Assembly: GCA_031425195.1 (NCBI GenBank)
Contig: JANPIX010000019.1
Location: forward strand, 33,966 to 97,965
DNA: 64,000 nt
From: JANPIX01 sp031425195
GTDB lineage: Bacteria; Pseudomonadota; Alphaproteobacteria; Rhodobacterales; Rhodobacteraceae
Reading direction: 5' to 3'
Shown here one piece after another: positions 53,485-62,629 of the stretch. The position numbers and the translations under genes are program-made. The notes beneath the pieces were generated by a model. The model saw only the letters and a list, made by a program, of their open reading frames with translations. It was not told the DNA's origin and did not search any database. Every line of letters starts with the position of its first letter. The stretch's first letter is position 1.

Positions 53485-54468
53485 ATGAACAAGCTGGTCA
53501 CGATCTTTGGCGGATCGGGTTTTGTGGGCCGCTATATCGCCCGTCGTATGGCCAAGGAAGGCTGGCGCGTTCGCGTGGCCGTGCGCCGCCCGAACGAGGC
53601 TTTGTTCGTCCGCACCTACGGCACCGTCGGCCAGGTGGAACCCGTGCTTTGCAACATCCGGGATGATGCCTCTGTCCAGTCTGTGCTGCGCGATGCCGAG
53701 GCTGTGGTGAACTGCGTTGGCGTCTTGAACGGCCTTGGCCGCAACACGTTTGCGGCTGTGCAGGCCGAAGGTGCCGGACGGATCGCGCGACTCGCCGCTG
53801 CGGCGGGTGTGTCGCGGATGGTGCATGTTTCCGCAATCGGTGCCGACGACCGGTCTGACAGTGAATACGCCCGCACAAAGGCACAGGGCGAAGCTGCCGT
53901 TCTTGCCGCGTTTCCAACCGCCGTGATCTTGCGGCCTTCTATTATCTTTGGTTCCGAAGATGGCTTTTTCAACCGCTTTGCGGGAATGGCCCGGCTTGGG
54001 CCGATGCTGCCCGTCGTTGGCGCGGATACTCGGTTTCAGCCAGTATATGTCGACGACGTGGCCGCCGCCGCCGTCAAGGGCGTGCTTGGGTCGGCGTCGC
54101 CGGGCGTTTACGAACTGGGTGGCCCCGACATCGCCACCTTCCGCGAGCTGATGACTCAGATGCTCGCGGTGATCAAGCGGCGCAGGCTTGTGCTGAACAT
54201 CCCTTTCTTTGCTGCCTCGGCTATGGGGGCCGGATTTGATTTCCTGCAGTTTGTCACCGGCGGATTGATCCCCAATGGCATGATCACCCGCGATCAGGTT
54301 CGCAACCTTGCGCGTGACAATGTGGTTGCCCCCGGGGCACGCGGATTTTCCGATCTTGGAATTTCGCCAACCGCTATGGAAAGCGTGCTGCCCGATTACC
54401 TGTGGCGGTATCGGCCGTCTGGTCAGTACCATGCCATCAAGGAATCGGCCAAGAACCTGAAGGACTGA
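53485..54468 (+). CDS. NDUFA9-like NAD(P)-binding epimerase-family protein
   Basis: 327 residues with a Rossmann fold of the extended SDR type: TIFGGSGFVGRYIARRMAKEG at the start, NCVGVLNG, VHVSAIGAD, then YARTKAQGEAAVLAAFPTAVILRPSIIFG (Tyr and Lys present). The pattern fits the complex I NDUFA9-subunit family. It may be a complex I accessory protein; an independent reductase cannot be excluded. uppP starts 2 bases after its stop. Confidence 0.85.
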   Translation: MNKLVTIFGGSGFVGRYIARRMAKEGWRVRVAVRRPNEALFVRTYGTVGQVEPVLCNIRDDASVQSVLRDAEAVVNCVGVLNGLGRNTFAAVQAEGAGRIARLAAAAGVSRMVHVSAIGADDRSDSEYARTKAQGEAAVLAAFPTAVILRPSIIFGSEDGFFNRFAGMARLGPMLPVVGADTRFQPVYVDDVAAAAVKGVLGSASPGVYELGGPDIATFRELMTQMLAVIKRRRLVLNIPFFAASAMGAGFDFLQFVTGGLIPNGMITRDQVRNLARDNVVAPGARGFSDLGISPTAMESVLPDYLWRYRPSGQYHAIKESAKNLKD

Positions 54469-54470
54469 CC

Positions 54471-55271
54471 TTGGAAAGCACAATTGTCGCGGCTTTTCTT
54501 GGTTTGATCGAGGGTCTGACCGAATTCATTCCGGTGTCTTCTACAGGGCATCTTCTGCTTATCGGGCATTTCCTTGGGTTTTCGTCGGCGGGGAAAACCT
54601 TCGAGGTTGTCATTCAGCTTGGTGCCGTGCTTGCCGTTCTGACGGTTTACGCGGCGCGTCTTTGGCAGGTGTTTTCGGCAGCGCCGAACGATCCAGTCGC
54701 GCGCCGGTTTGTGTTGGCGGTGTTGCTGGCCTTTGTGCCTTCCGTCATCGCGGGCGTCCTTCTGCATGATTTCATCAAGACAGTCCTGTTCGAATCCCCC
54801 CGCCTGATCGCCGTGATGTTGATCGTGGGTGGTGTCGTCCTTCTGTTTGTCGATCGGATTGCTGCCAGCCCACGGTTTTCGGTGGCCGAAGACATTCCCC
54901 CACTGCGCGGACTGGCGATTGGCCTGTTTCAGTGTCTGGCGCTGGTACCGGGGGTTTCCCGGTCTGGCGCAACCATCGTTGGTGCGCTTTTGCTGGGTGC
55001 ATCGCGGCGCGCGGCTGCCGAGTTTTCGTTCTTTCTGTCAATGCCAACCATGGCCGGCGCCTTTGCTTATGATCTTTACAAGAACCGTGATGTCCTGGAT
55101 TGGGCGGCCGCTTCGGATATCGCTGTCGGCTTCGTTATAGCGTTTGTAACGGCCGTTCTGGTTGTCCGATGGATTTTGGAATTCGTAAGCAAGAACGGTT
55201 ATGCGTTGTTTGGCTGGTGGCGAATCATTGTTGGTGGCGTTGCCCTTGCGGCACTTTCGTTAGGATTCTGA
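54471..55271 (+). CDS. uppP: Undecaprenyl-diphosphate phosphatase
   Basis: 266 residues, multi-spanning. The catalytic N-terminal motif is GLIEGLTEFIPVSSTGHLLLI; the second conserved block is LVPGVSRSGATIVGALLLGAS. It recycles the undecaprenyl carrier for peptidoglycan and polysaccharide synthesis. TTG 54471, just after the previous stop and behind AAGGAC, gives the standard MESTIVAAFLG start; the open frame reaches 54402 inside the prior gene. Confidence 0.94.
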   Translation: MESTIVAAFLGLIEGLTEFIPVSSTGHLLLIGHFLGFSSAGKTFEVVIQLGAVLAVLTVYAARLWQVFSAAPNDPVARRFVLAVLLAFVPSVIAGVLLHDFIKTVLFESPRLIAVMLIVGGVVLLFVDRIAASPRFSVAEDIPPLRGLAIGLFQCLALVPGVSRSGATIVGALLLGASRRAAAEFSFFLSMPTMAGAFAYDLYKNRDVLDWAAASDIAVGFVIAFVTAVLVVRWILEFVSKNGYALFGWWRIIVGGVALAALSLGF

Positions 55272-55288
55272 CACTAGGTATAACGGGC

Positions 55289-55355
55289 TGACCTATTTTG
55301 GGCGAAAAACTAGTTAGGCTGAACACCAAAAGACAAATTACCCCATAATAGGTCA
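55289..55355. repeat. Inverted repeat upstream of gltD
   Basis: TGACCTATTTTGG (55289-55301) and its near-exact reverse complement CCATAATAGGTCA (55343-55355), 12 of 13 matching, with 41 bases between arms. It fills most of the 153-base uppP-gltD gap, so a dual operator or looping site is plausible. A long RNA stem is the alternative. Confidence 0.55.
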
Positions 55356-55424
55356 GTATGTTTGACTTTTAAGTTGTTTACAGTCGCTGTATCAACGCGC
55401 ACGGACACACGCGGGGATCAGGCC

Positions 55425-56861
55425 ATGGCGAAACAGCGGATGCTTCAGTTTGTGACGGTCGACAAGCAGATGCCGGAAAAGCGTCCGCCGTCGCTGCGTG
55501 CGCAGGATTTTCATGAGATTTACCGCGAATATGCGGCGTCCAAGGCTGCCGAACAGGCGGGCCGGTGCAGTCAGTGTGGCGTTCCTTATTGTCAGACCCA
55601 CTGCCCGCTGCACAACAACATTCCCGACTGGCTGCGCCTGACCGCCGAAGGACGGCTGCAGGAAGCGTACGAGCTTAGTCAGGCGACAAACACCTTTCCC
55701 GAAATCTGTGGCCGGATCTGTCCGCAAGACCGCCTGTGCGAAGGGAACTGCGTCATCGAACAGTCGGGCCACGGGACAGTCACAATCGGGTCGGTGGAAA
55801 AATATCTGACGGATATCGCTTGGGAAAACGGTTGGGTCAAACCCATCCGCCCGATGGTGGAACGCAGCGAAAGCGTTGGCATTATCGGCGCGGGACCGGG
55901 CGGCCTTGCCGCCGCAGATTTTCTGCGCCGCAGGGGTGTGCAGGTTACCGTTTATGACCGTTACGACCGTGCGGGGGGGTTGCTAACCTATGGGATTCCG
56001 GGGTTCAAACTGGAAAAACCCGTTGTAATGCAACGGATTGAGCAGTTGGAACAGGCCGGGGTTCAGTTCGTTCTGAATTGCGCTGTTGGCGTCGATCTGA
56101 CCTTTGACGCCATTCGCGGGCAGCATGATGCGGTGCTGATTGCGACGGGCGTCTACAAGCAGCGCGATCTGGAAGCGCCGGGCGTTGGCGCGCAGGGCGT
56201 TGTTGCGGCGCTCGATTTCCTGACGGCGAGCAATCGCAAGAGTTTTGGCGACGACGTGCCCGAATTCGACAGCGGCGAACTGAATGCGGCGGGCAAGCGG
56301 GTTGTGGTTATCGGGGGTGGCGATACGGCGATGGACTGCGTGCGCACGGCGATCCGGCAGGGTGCGGTTTCGGTCAAGTGCCTGTATCGGCGCGACCGCG
56401 CAAACATGCCGGGATCCCAGCGCGAAGTCGCCAATGCGGAAGAGGAAGGCGTTGAATTTGTTTGGCTTTCTGCGCCGCGCGGGTTCACGGGCGGGGTCGC
56501 CGTGGACGGCGTGATGGTGCAGAAGATGCGCCTTGGCCAGCCCGATCAGTCCGGCCGGCAAGTACCGGAAATCATTGAAGGTGCCGACTATGTCGAACCT
56601 TGCGATCTGGCCATTACCGCACTGGGTTTCGAGCCTGAGCCGCTGCCATCGCTTTGGGGTGTGCCAGAGCTGACCGTCACCCGCTGGGGCACCATTCGGG
56701 CCGATTTCACCACCCATGCAACAAGCCTGCCGGGCGTTTATGCGGCGGGCGATATCGTGCGGGGGGCCAGTCTTGTGGTCTGGGCGATCCGGGACGGACG
56801 CGAAGCCGCCGACGCAATCTTTGACTATGTCTCACAACCGGCAGCCGTCGCTGCGGAATAG
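55425..56861 (+). CDS. gltD: Glutamate synthase small subunit
   Basis: 478 residues. The N-terminal cysteine-rich region holds the 4Fe-4S ligands (CSQCGVPYCQTHCPLHN, then CGRICPQDRLCEGNC). FAD and NADPH sites follow: VGIIGAGPGGLAAADFLRRRG and VVVIGGGDTAMDCVRTAIR, and near the end GVYAAGDIVRGASLVVWAI. GltD passes electrons from NADPH to GltB. It is separated from gltB by two small genes. An inverted repeat lies upstream. Confidence 0.96.
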   Translation: MAKQRMLQFVTVDKQMPEKRPPSLRAQDFHEIYREYAASKAAEQAGRCSQCGVPYCQTHCPLHNNIPDWLRLTAEGRLQEAYELSQATNTFPEICGRICPQDRLCEGNCVIEQSGHGTVTIGSVEKYLTDIAWENGWVKPIRPMVERSESVGIIGAGPGGLAAADFLRRRGVQVTVYDRYDRAGGLLTYGIPGFKLEKPVVMQRIEQLEQAGVQFVLNCAVGVDLTFDAIRGQHDAVLIATGVYKQRDLEAPGVGAQGVVAALDFLTASNRKSFGDDVPEFDSGELNAAGKRVVVIGGGDTAMDCVRTAIRQGAVSVKCLYRRDRANMPGSQREVANAEEEGVEFVWLSAPRGFTGGVAVDGVMVQKMRLGQPDQSGRQVPEIIEGADYVEPCDLAITALGFEPEPLPSLWGVPELTVTRWGTIRADFTTHATSLPGVYAAGDIVRGASLVVWAIRDGREAADAIFDYVSQPAAVAAE

Positions 56862-56872
56862 GTTCATCCCGT

Positions 56873-57628
56873 ATGCTTTGCGTATTCACATCGTATGCCA
56901 TCCGTACATACGCCGCCGCGACGATTTTTGCGGCGGCGATGGTGCCGTTCTTGGCGGCCAGCCCCGCCCAGGCGTCCAGCTTTACCCCACCCGAGGGGTG
57001 CACCGGATGGATGACGGTTCAGTCGCGATCCTGCCGCGTGTCGAACTATTACAAATGCAGCGCCGACGCGCCCGGCGATCAGTGGCGCGCGGACTTTGAT
57101 CAGGAAGGGGTCTACTTCCTGAGTCAGATCAACGCGGAGGCGGAGTGGATCACCAGCATCGAAGTTCCCGCGATGATTACCCAGACGCTTGACCCCGGCG
57201 CAGCAGACCCCGCTTCTTTTTCGGGATTGCTGTCGCAGGGTGTCGACAGCTTTGCCTTCGGGCTGAGCAAGGATGATGGCACGGCAAGCCGGGTTTCCGG
57301 GCAGGACAAGCTGACGGGGAACAGCACGACGATTGACGGGATCACGCTGCAGCAGACGGAATACGAATTCACCGAAACGGACGCGATGGGCACGATCCTG
57401 CGGCGGTCACGCGGGAACGAATACGTCAACCCGGATTGGCGTCTGTTCTTTTCCGGACCGGGGGAGTTCGACTTTGGCGATGGCAACTGGGTGCCGATGG
57501 ACGGCAGCCCGGTGCAATTCATCTTTCCGGGCGAACCCGGTTACATGGCGACGGAGCCCCTGTTCGAGTGTGATGCGCTGACGGCAGAGGGGCCTGCATC
57601 GGATGTTATTCCGGTGAGTTTGCCATGA
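56873..57628 (+). CDS. Secreted protein of unknown function
   Basis: 251 residues. A signal peptide (to about residue 34: hydrophobic core TIFAAAMVPFLAAS, then AQAS) precedes an all-beta-looking mature part rich in Gly, Asp and aromatic residues. A Cys near position 43 and another in CRVSNYYKC may pair. No family was recognised. It starts 11 bases after gltD, and its stop overlaps the GFA gene start, so it is part of the glt transcript. It presumably lies in the periplasm. Confidence 0.7.
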   Translation: MLCVFTSYAIRTYAAATIFAAAMVPFLAASPAQASSFTPPEGCTGWMTVQSRSCRVSNYYKCSADAPGDQWRADFDQEGVYFLSQINAEAEWITSIEVPAMITQTLDPGAADPASFSGLLSQGVDSFAFGLSKDDGTASRVSGQDKLTGNSTTIDGITLQQTEYEFTETDAMGTILRRSRGNEYVNPDWRLFFSGPGEFDFGDGNWVPMDGSPVQFIFPGEPGYMATEPLFECDALTAEGPASDVIPVSLP

Positions 57629-58053
57629 TGATCGGGCGCTGTCTTTGCGGGGCGGTGACGATCCGCGTGGACGGTGCGCATGATCCGCGTATCGGGGCCT
57701 GTCATTGCCGCATGTGCCAACGCTGGTCGGGTGGTATGTTCAGCGGCTTTGACGCCGACGCGGGGGCCGTCGCGGTGGATGGTCCGGTCACGCGGTTCGC
57801 GTCGTCGCATTTCGCGGAACGTGCCTTTTGCCCGACGTGCGGAACGCATCTTTGGTTTCGCGATACAGACCGGGATGACGCGCCTTATGAATTGACGCCG
57901 GGGTTGTTTGACGATGCGCTGGGTTGGCCCTTGCGGTCAGAGGTCTATGCAGACCGCGCAATGGCCGCATTCCGGCTTGAAGGTGATCACCGCCGGACGA
58001 CCGGGGCGGAGTATGAGACGACGAACCAATTTGTCGAAGGAGATGTACCATGA
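57625..58053 (+). CDS. GFA (CENP-V/GFA) zinc-binding protein
   Basis: 142 residues. Zinc-binding Cys pattern of the glutathione-dependent formaldehyde-activating family: GRCLCGAVTIRV, CHCRMCQRWSGGMF, then FCPTCGTHLWFR. Despite the name, most members have unknown substrates. The start codon could be 57625 or 57628. Its stop overlaps the gltB ATG (ATGA), so expression is coupled to glutamate synthase. Confidence 0.88.
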   Translation: MMIGRCLCGAVTIRVDGAHDPRIGACHCRMCQRWSGGMFSGFDADAGAVAVDGPVTRFASSHFAERAFCPTCGTHLWFRDTDRDDAPYELTPGLFDDALGWPLRSEVYADRAMAAFRLEGDHRRTTGAEYETTNQFVEGDVP

Positions 58054-61000
58054 CCCATGACGCCGACTGGGCTGCCCGCGAAGAGGCCAAGCGTGCCTGG
58101 CTTGATGCGAACGGGCTTTACAAGCTTGACGACGAACATGCGTCCTGCGGTGTGGGGCTGGTGGTTTCCATTTCGGGCAAGCCGTCGCGGAAGGTAGTGG
58201 AAAACGGGATCAACGCTCTTAAGGCCGTGTGGCACAGGGGTGCGGTGGACGCCGATGGCAAGACCGGCGATGGCGCGGGCATCCATGTGCAGATTCCGGT
58301 GAAGTTCTTTTACGATCAGGTGCGCCGTACCGGGCATGAACCGGACATGAACAAGCTGATCGCGGTGGGGCAGGTGTTTTTGCCGCGCACGGATTTCGGT
58401 GCGCAGGAACGGTGCCGGACCATCGTGGAAACCGAAGTTCTGCGGATGGGGCATTACATCTATGGCTGGCGGCATGTGCCGGTGGATACGTCGGTTCTGG
58501 GCGACAAGGCCAATGCAACGCGGCCCGAGATCGAGCAGATCCTGATCCGTTGTGACAAGGACATCGACGAAGAACAGTTCGAGCGGGAGTTGTACATCAT
58601 CCGCCGCCGGATCGAAAAGGCCGCGCTTTCGGCGCAGATTCAGGGCGTGTACCTGTGCAGCCTGTCGTGCCGCAGCATCATCTACAAGGGCATGATGCTG
58701 GCCGAACAGGTGGCGGTGTTCTATCCCGATCTGATGGACGAGCGGTTTGAATCCGCCTTTGCGATTTATCACCAGCGGTATTCCACGAACACGTTTCCGC
58801 AGTGGTGGCTGGCGCAGCCGTTCCGCATGCTGGCCCACAACGGTGAGATCAACACGTTGAAAGGCAACGTGAACTGGATGCGCAGCCATGAGATTCGCAT
58901 GGCCAGCAACAACTTTGGCGAGGCTGCGGAAGATATCAAGCCGATCATCCCGGCAGGCACGTCGGACAGTGGTGCGCTTGACGCGGTGTTCGAGGTGATG
59001 GTGCGGTCGGGGCGTTCGGCCCCGATGGCGAAAACGATGATGGTGCCCGAGGCGTGGTCGAAGAACACGACCGACATGCCGAAGGCCTGGGCGGACATGT
59101 ACGCCTATTGCAACAGCGTGATGGAGCCGTGGGACGGGCCTGCCGCACTTGCGATGACGGACGGCCGGTGGGTCTGCGGCGGGCTGGACCGAAACGGGCT
59201 GCGCCCGATGCGTTACGTGGTGACGGGGGACGGTTTGCTGATCGCGGGTTCCGAGGCGGGGATGGTTCCCGTGGACGAAGCCACGGTGCGCGAAAAGGGT
59301 GCCTTGGGGCCGGGGCAGATGATCGCCGTCGATATGGTCGAGGGCAGGCTGTATCACGACGCCGACATGAAGAACAAACTGGCCGCGTCCCAGCCTTATG
59401 GCGAGTGGATCGAAAAGGTTGTCGAACTGAACGGTTTGCTGCGCGATGTGCCGGAAACGGCAATGTTCACCGGGGCAGAGTTGCGGCGGCGGCAGATTGC
59501 GGCCGGATATACGCTGGAAGAACTGGAGCAGGTTCTGGCGCCAATGGCCGAGGACGGCAAGGAGATGATCGCGTCGATGGGGGATGACACGCCGTCGGCA
59601 GTGTTGTCTTCGGTTTACCGGCCGCTGAGCCATTTCTTCCGGCAGAACTTCAGTCAGGTGACGAACCCGCCGATCGACAGTTTGCGCGAAGGCCGGGTGA
59701 TGAGCCTGAAGACGCGGTTTGGCAATCTGCGCAACGTGCTGGACGAAAACTCCAGCCAGACGGAAATTCTGGTACTGGAAAGCCCGTTCATCGCGAATGC
59801 CGAGTTTGACGTGATGGTGCGCCAGTTTGGCGAACAGGTGGCGTTCATTGATTGCACCTTTGCCGTAGGTGCGGGGCTTGACGATTTGCGTCAGGGGCTG
59901 GAGCGGATCAGGGCCGAGGCCGAGGATGCGGTGCGTTCGGGGGCGGCGCATCTGGTGCTGACCGACGAACATCAGGGGCCGGCCAAGGTGGCGATGCCGA
60001 TGATCCTGGCGACGAGTGCGGTGCATTCGTGGCTGACGCGCAAGGGGTTGCGGACGTTCACGTCGCTGAACACGCGGTCGGCGGAATGCATTGATCCGCA
60101 TTATTTCGCGGTGCTGATCGGATGCGGTGCCACCACGGTGAACGCCTATCTGGCGCAGGACAGTATTGCGGACCGCGTCGCGCGCGGATTGATCGACGGC
60201 GGCCTGACCGATGCGATGCGCCGGTACCGTGATGCGATTGATGCAGGGTTGTTGAAGATCATGTCGAAGATGGGGATTTCCGTCATCTCCAGCTATCGCG
60301 GGGGTCTGAACTTTGAGGCGGTGGGGCTGTCGCGTGCGATGGTGGCCGAGTATTTCCCCGGTATGCACAGCCGGATTTCCGGGATCGGCGTGTCGGGCAT
60401 CGAACAGAAGCTGGAAGAGGTTCATGCCAAGGGCTGGCTGGGGGGCGCGGATGTACTGCCCATCGGCGGGTTCTACAAGGCGCGGCGGTCGGGGGAAAAG
60501 CACGCCTGGGAAGCATCGTCGATGCACATGCTGCAATCTGCCTGCGACCGGGCCAGTTATGACATCTGGAAGCAGTACAGTGCAGCGATGCGGGCGAACC
60601 CGCCCATTCACCTGCGGGACCTTTTGGACATCAAGACGCTGGGCAAGCCTGTCCCGATCGAGGAGGTGGAATCCATCACGTCGATCCGCAAGCGGTTCGT
60701 GACACCGGGGATGAGCCTTGGCGCGCTCGGGCCCGAGGCGCACAAGACGCTGAACGTGGCGATGAACCGGATCGGGGCAAAGTCGGACAGTGGCGAGGGC
60801 GGCGAAGACCCGGCGCATTTCACGCCGGAACCGAATGGTGACAACCCGAGCGCCAAGATCAAGCAGGTCGCCTCGGGGCGGTTTGGGGTGACGGCGGAAT
60901 ATCTGAACGCCTGCGAGGAACTGGAAATCAAGGTGGCCCAAGGTGCCAAGCCCGGCGAGGGCGGGCAGTTGCCGGGGATGAAGGTCACGGAGTTGATCGC

Positions 61001-62585
61001 GCGGCTGCGGCATTCGACCAAGGGGGTGACGCTGATTTCGCCACCGCCGCACCATGACATCTATAGCATCGAAGATCTGGCACAGTTGATCTATGACCTG
61101 AAACAGATCAACCCGCGCGCCAAGGTGACGGTGAAACTGGTGTCGTCGTCGGGCGTGGGCACGATTGCGGCGGGGGTGGCCAAGGCCAAGGCCGACATCA
61201 TCCTGATTTCCGGGCACAACGGCGGAACGGGCGCGTCGCCCGGCACGTCAATCAAATACGCGGGTCTGCCATGGGAAATGGGCCTGACCGAGGCGCATCA
61301 GGTTCTGTCGATGAACAACCTGCGCGAACGGGTGACGCTTCGCACGGATGGCGGGTTGCGGACCGGGCGCGATATCGTGATGGCGGCGATGATGGGGGCC
61401 GAGGAATACGGGATTGGCACCGCCGCGCTGATCGCGATGGGCTGCATCATGGTGCGGCAGTGCCAATCAAACACCTGCCCGGTTGGCGTTTGCACGCAGA
61501 ATCCGGAATTGCGCGCCAAGTTCACTGGCACGGCGGACAAGGTGGTGAACCTGATCACCTTCTATGCGCAGGAGGTGCGCGAGATTCTGGCGCAGATCGG
61601 CGCGCGCAGCATGGATGAGATCATCGGACGCGCCGACCTGTTGACGCAGGTTTCGCGCGGGGCGGCCAATCTGGATGATCTTGACCTTAATCCGTTGTTG
61701 ATCACCGTCGATGCGTCGAACCGGATCACCTATGACCGCACGAAGCCGCGCAATGCGGTGCCGGATACGCTTGACGCGGAAATCGTCAAGGATGGCGCGC
61801 GGTTCTTTGAGGACGGGGAAAAGATGCAGCTTTCCTATGCGGTGCGGAACACGCATCGGACCATCGGGACGCGTGCATCAAGCCACATCGTCAAGAAGTT
61901 CGGGATGCGCAATGGTTTGCAGCCCGACCATCTGAACATCAAGCTGACCGGATCTTGCGGCCAGTCGCTGGGTGCATTCGCGGTGCGGGGCCTGAAGTTG
62001 GAAGTGATGGGCGATGCCAATGACTATGTCGGCAAGGGGCTGTCGGGCGGGCTGATCGTGGTGCGGCCGATGATGTCATCGCCGCTGGTGGCGGCCGACA
62101 ACACGATCATCGGGAACACCGTTCTTTACGGCGCGACCGATGGTTACCTGTTCGCCGCCGGGCGCGCAGGCGAGCGGTTTGCGGTGCGCAATTCGGGGGC
62201 GTCGGTGGTTGTCGAAGGCTGCGGGACCAACGGCTGCGAATACATGACGGGCGGTGTGGCCGTCATTCTGGGGCGCATCGGGGCCAACTTTGGCGCGGGC
62301 ATGACGGGCGGGATGGCTTATATCCACGACCCCGAGGGAACTGCAGAAGATTTCATCAACCCGGAGTCGCTTGTAACCTGTGCTGTGACCCAGCCCCATT
62401 GGGAAGCGCAGTTGCGCGGCCTGATCGAACGGCATGTGGCGGAAACCGGAAGCCGCAAGGCGGAGATGATTTTGGCGAACTGGGCTGTGGAGCGGTCGAA
62501 CTTTGTGCAGGTCTGCCCGAAGGAAATGCTGGTTCACCTGCCCCATCCCCTGAGTGACGAGCGGCAAGCCGTTCCGGCAGAATAA
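58050..62585 (+). CDS. gltB: Glutamate synthase large subunit
   Basis: 1511 residues. The glutaminase nucleophile is Cys33 (CGVGLVVSI), so a 32-residue propeptide is expected. The N-terminal glutaminase domain runs to about 400. The FMN synthase domain spans roughly 820-1200 and has the 3Fe-4S ligands at C1132, C1138 and C1143 (CIMVRQCQSNTC). The C-terminal GXGXG domain follows. It makes glutamate from 2-oxoglutarate and glutamine. A terminator follows. A large antisense open frame here is an artefact of GC-rich codons. Confidence 0.97.
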   Translation: MTHDADWAAREEAKRAWLDANGLYKLDDEHASCGVGLVVSISGKPSRKVVENGINALKAVWHRGAVDADGKTGDGAGIHVQIPVKFFYDQVRRTGHEPDMNKLIAVGQVFLPRTDFGAQERCRTIVETEVLRMGHYIYGWRHVPVDTSVLGDKANATRPEIEQILIRCDKDIDEEQFERELYIIRRRIEKAALSAQIQGVYLCSLSCRSIIYKGMMLAEQVAVFYPDLMDERFESAFAIYHQRYSTNTFPQWWLAQPFRMLAHNGEINTLKGNVNWMRSHEIRMASNNFGEAAEDIKPIIPAGTSDSGALDAVFEVMVRSGRSAPMAKTMMVPEAWSKNTTDMPKAWADMYAYCNSVMEPWDGPAALAMTDGRWVCGGLDRNGLRPMRYVVTGDGLLIAGSEAGMVPVDEATVREKGALGPGQMIAVDMVEGRLYHDADMKNKLAASQPYGEWIEKVVELNGLLRDVPETAMFTGAELRRRQIAAGYTLEELEQVLAPMAEDGKEMIASMGDDTPSAVLSSVYRPLSHFFRQNFSQVTNPPIDSLREGRVMSLKTRFGNLRNVLDENSSQTEILVLESPFIANAEFDVMVRQFGEQVAFIDCTFAVGAGLDDLRQGLERIRAEAEDAVRSGAAHLVLTDEHQGPAKVAMPMILATSAVHSWLTRKGLRTFTSLNTRSAECIDPHYFAVLIGCGATTVNAYLAQDSIADRVARGLIDGGLTDAMRRYRDAIDAGLLKIMSKMGISVISSYRGGLNFEAVGLSRAMVAEYFPGMHSRISGIGVSGIEQKLEEVHAKGWLGGADVLPIGGFYKARRSGEKHAWEASSMHMLQSACDRASYDIWKQYSAAMRANPPIHLRDLLDIKTLGKPVPIEEVESITSIRKRFVTPGMSLGALGPEAHKTLNVAMNRIGAKSDSGEGGEDPAHFTPEPNGDNPSAKIKQVASGRFGVTAEYLNACEELEIKVAQGAKPGEGGQLPGMKVTELIARLRHSTKGVTLISPPPHHDIYSIEDLAQLIYDLKQINPRAKVTVKLVSSSGVGTIAAGVAKAKADIILISGHNGGTGASPGTSIKYAGLPWEMGLTEAHQVLSMNNLRERVTLRTDGGLRTGRDIVMAAMMGAEEYGIGTAALIAMGCIMVRQCQSNTCPVGVCTQNPELRAKFTGTADKVVNLITFYAQEVREILAQIGARSMDEIIGRADLLTQVSRGAANLDDLDLNPLLITVDASNRITYDRTKPRNAVPDTLDAEIVKDGARFFEDGEKMQLSYAVRNTHRTIGTRASSHIVKKFGMRNGLQPDHLNIKLTGSCGQSLGAFAVRGLKLEVMGDANDYVGKGLSGGLIVVRPMMSSPLVAADNTIIGNTVLYGATDGYLFAAGRAGERFAVRNSGASVVVEGCGTNGCEYMTGGVAVILGRIGANFGAGMTGGMAYIHDPEGTAEDFINPESLVTCAVTQPHWEAQLRGLIERHVAETGSRKAEMILANWAVERSNFVQVCPKEMLVHLPHPLSDERQAVPAE

Positions 62586-62598
62586 ACGCAAGAATGGC

Positions 62599-62623
62599 AT
62601 CGCGCCCCGGACTGGGGCGCGAT
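62599..62623. terminator. Bidirectional terminator between gltB and the RTX-type gene
   Basis: A perfect 10-bp stem ATCGCGCCCC/GGGGCGCGAT with a GGACT loop between two convergent genes. T-runs are short, so it may be a Rho-independent terminator of modest strength. Confidence 0.65.
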
Positions 62624-62629
62624 TTCGGG

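Noticed and set aside
57987..61217. 1076-residue open frame antisense to gltB
   Set aside because: It opposes a gene with clear family motifs throughout. Its composition (His, Arg, Pro rich) is what the reverse of GC-rich codons gives.
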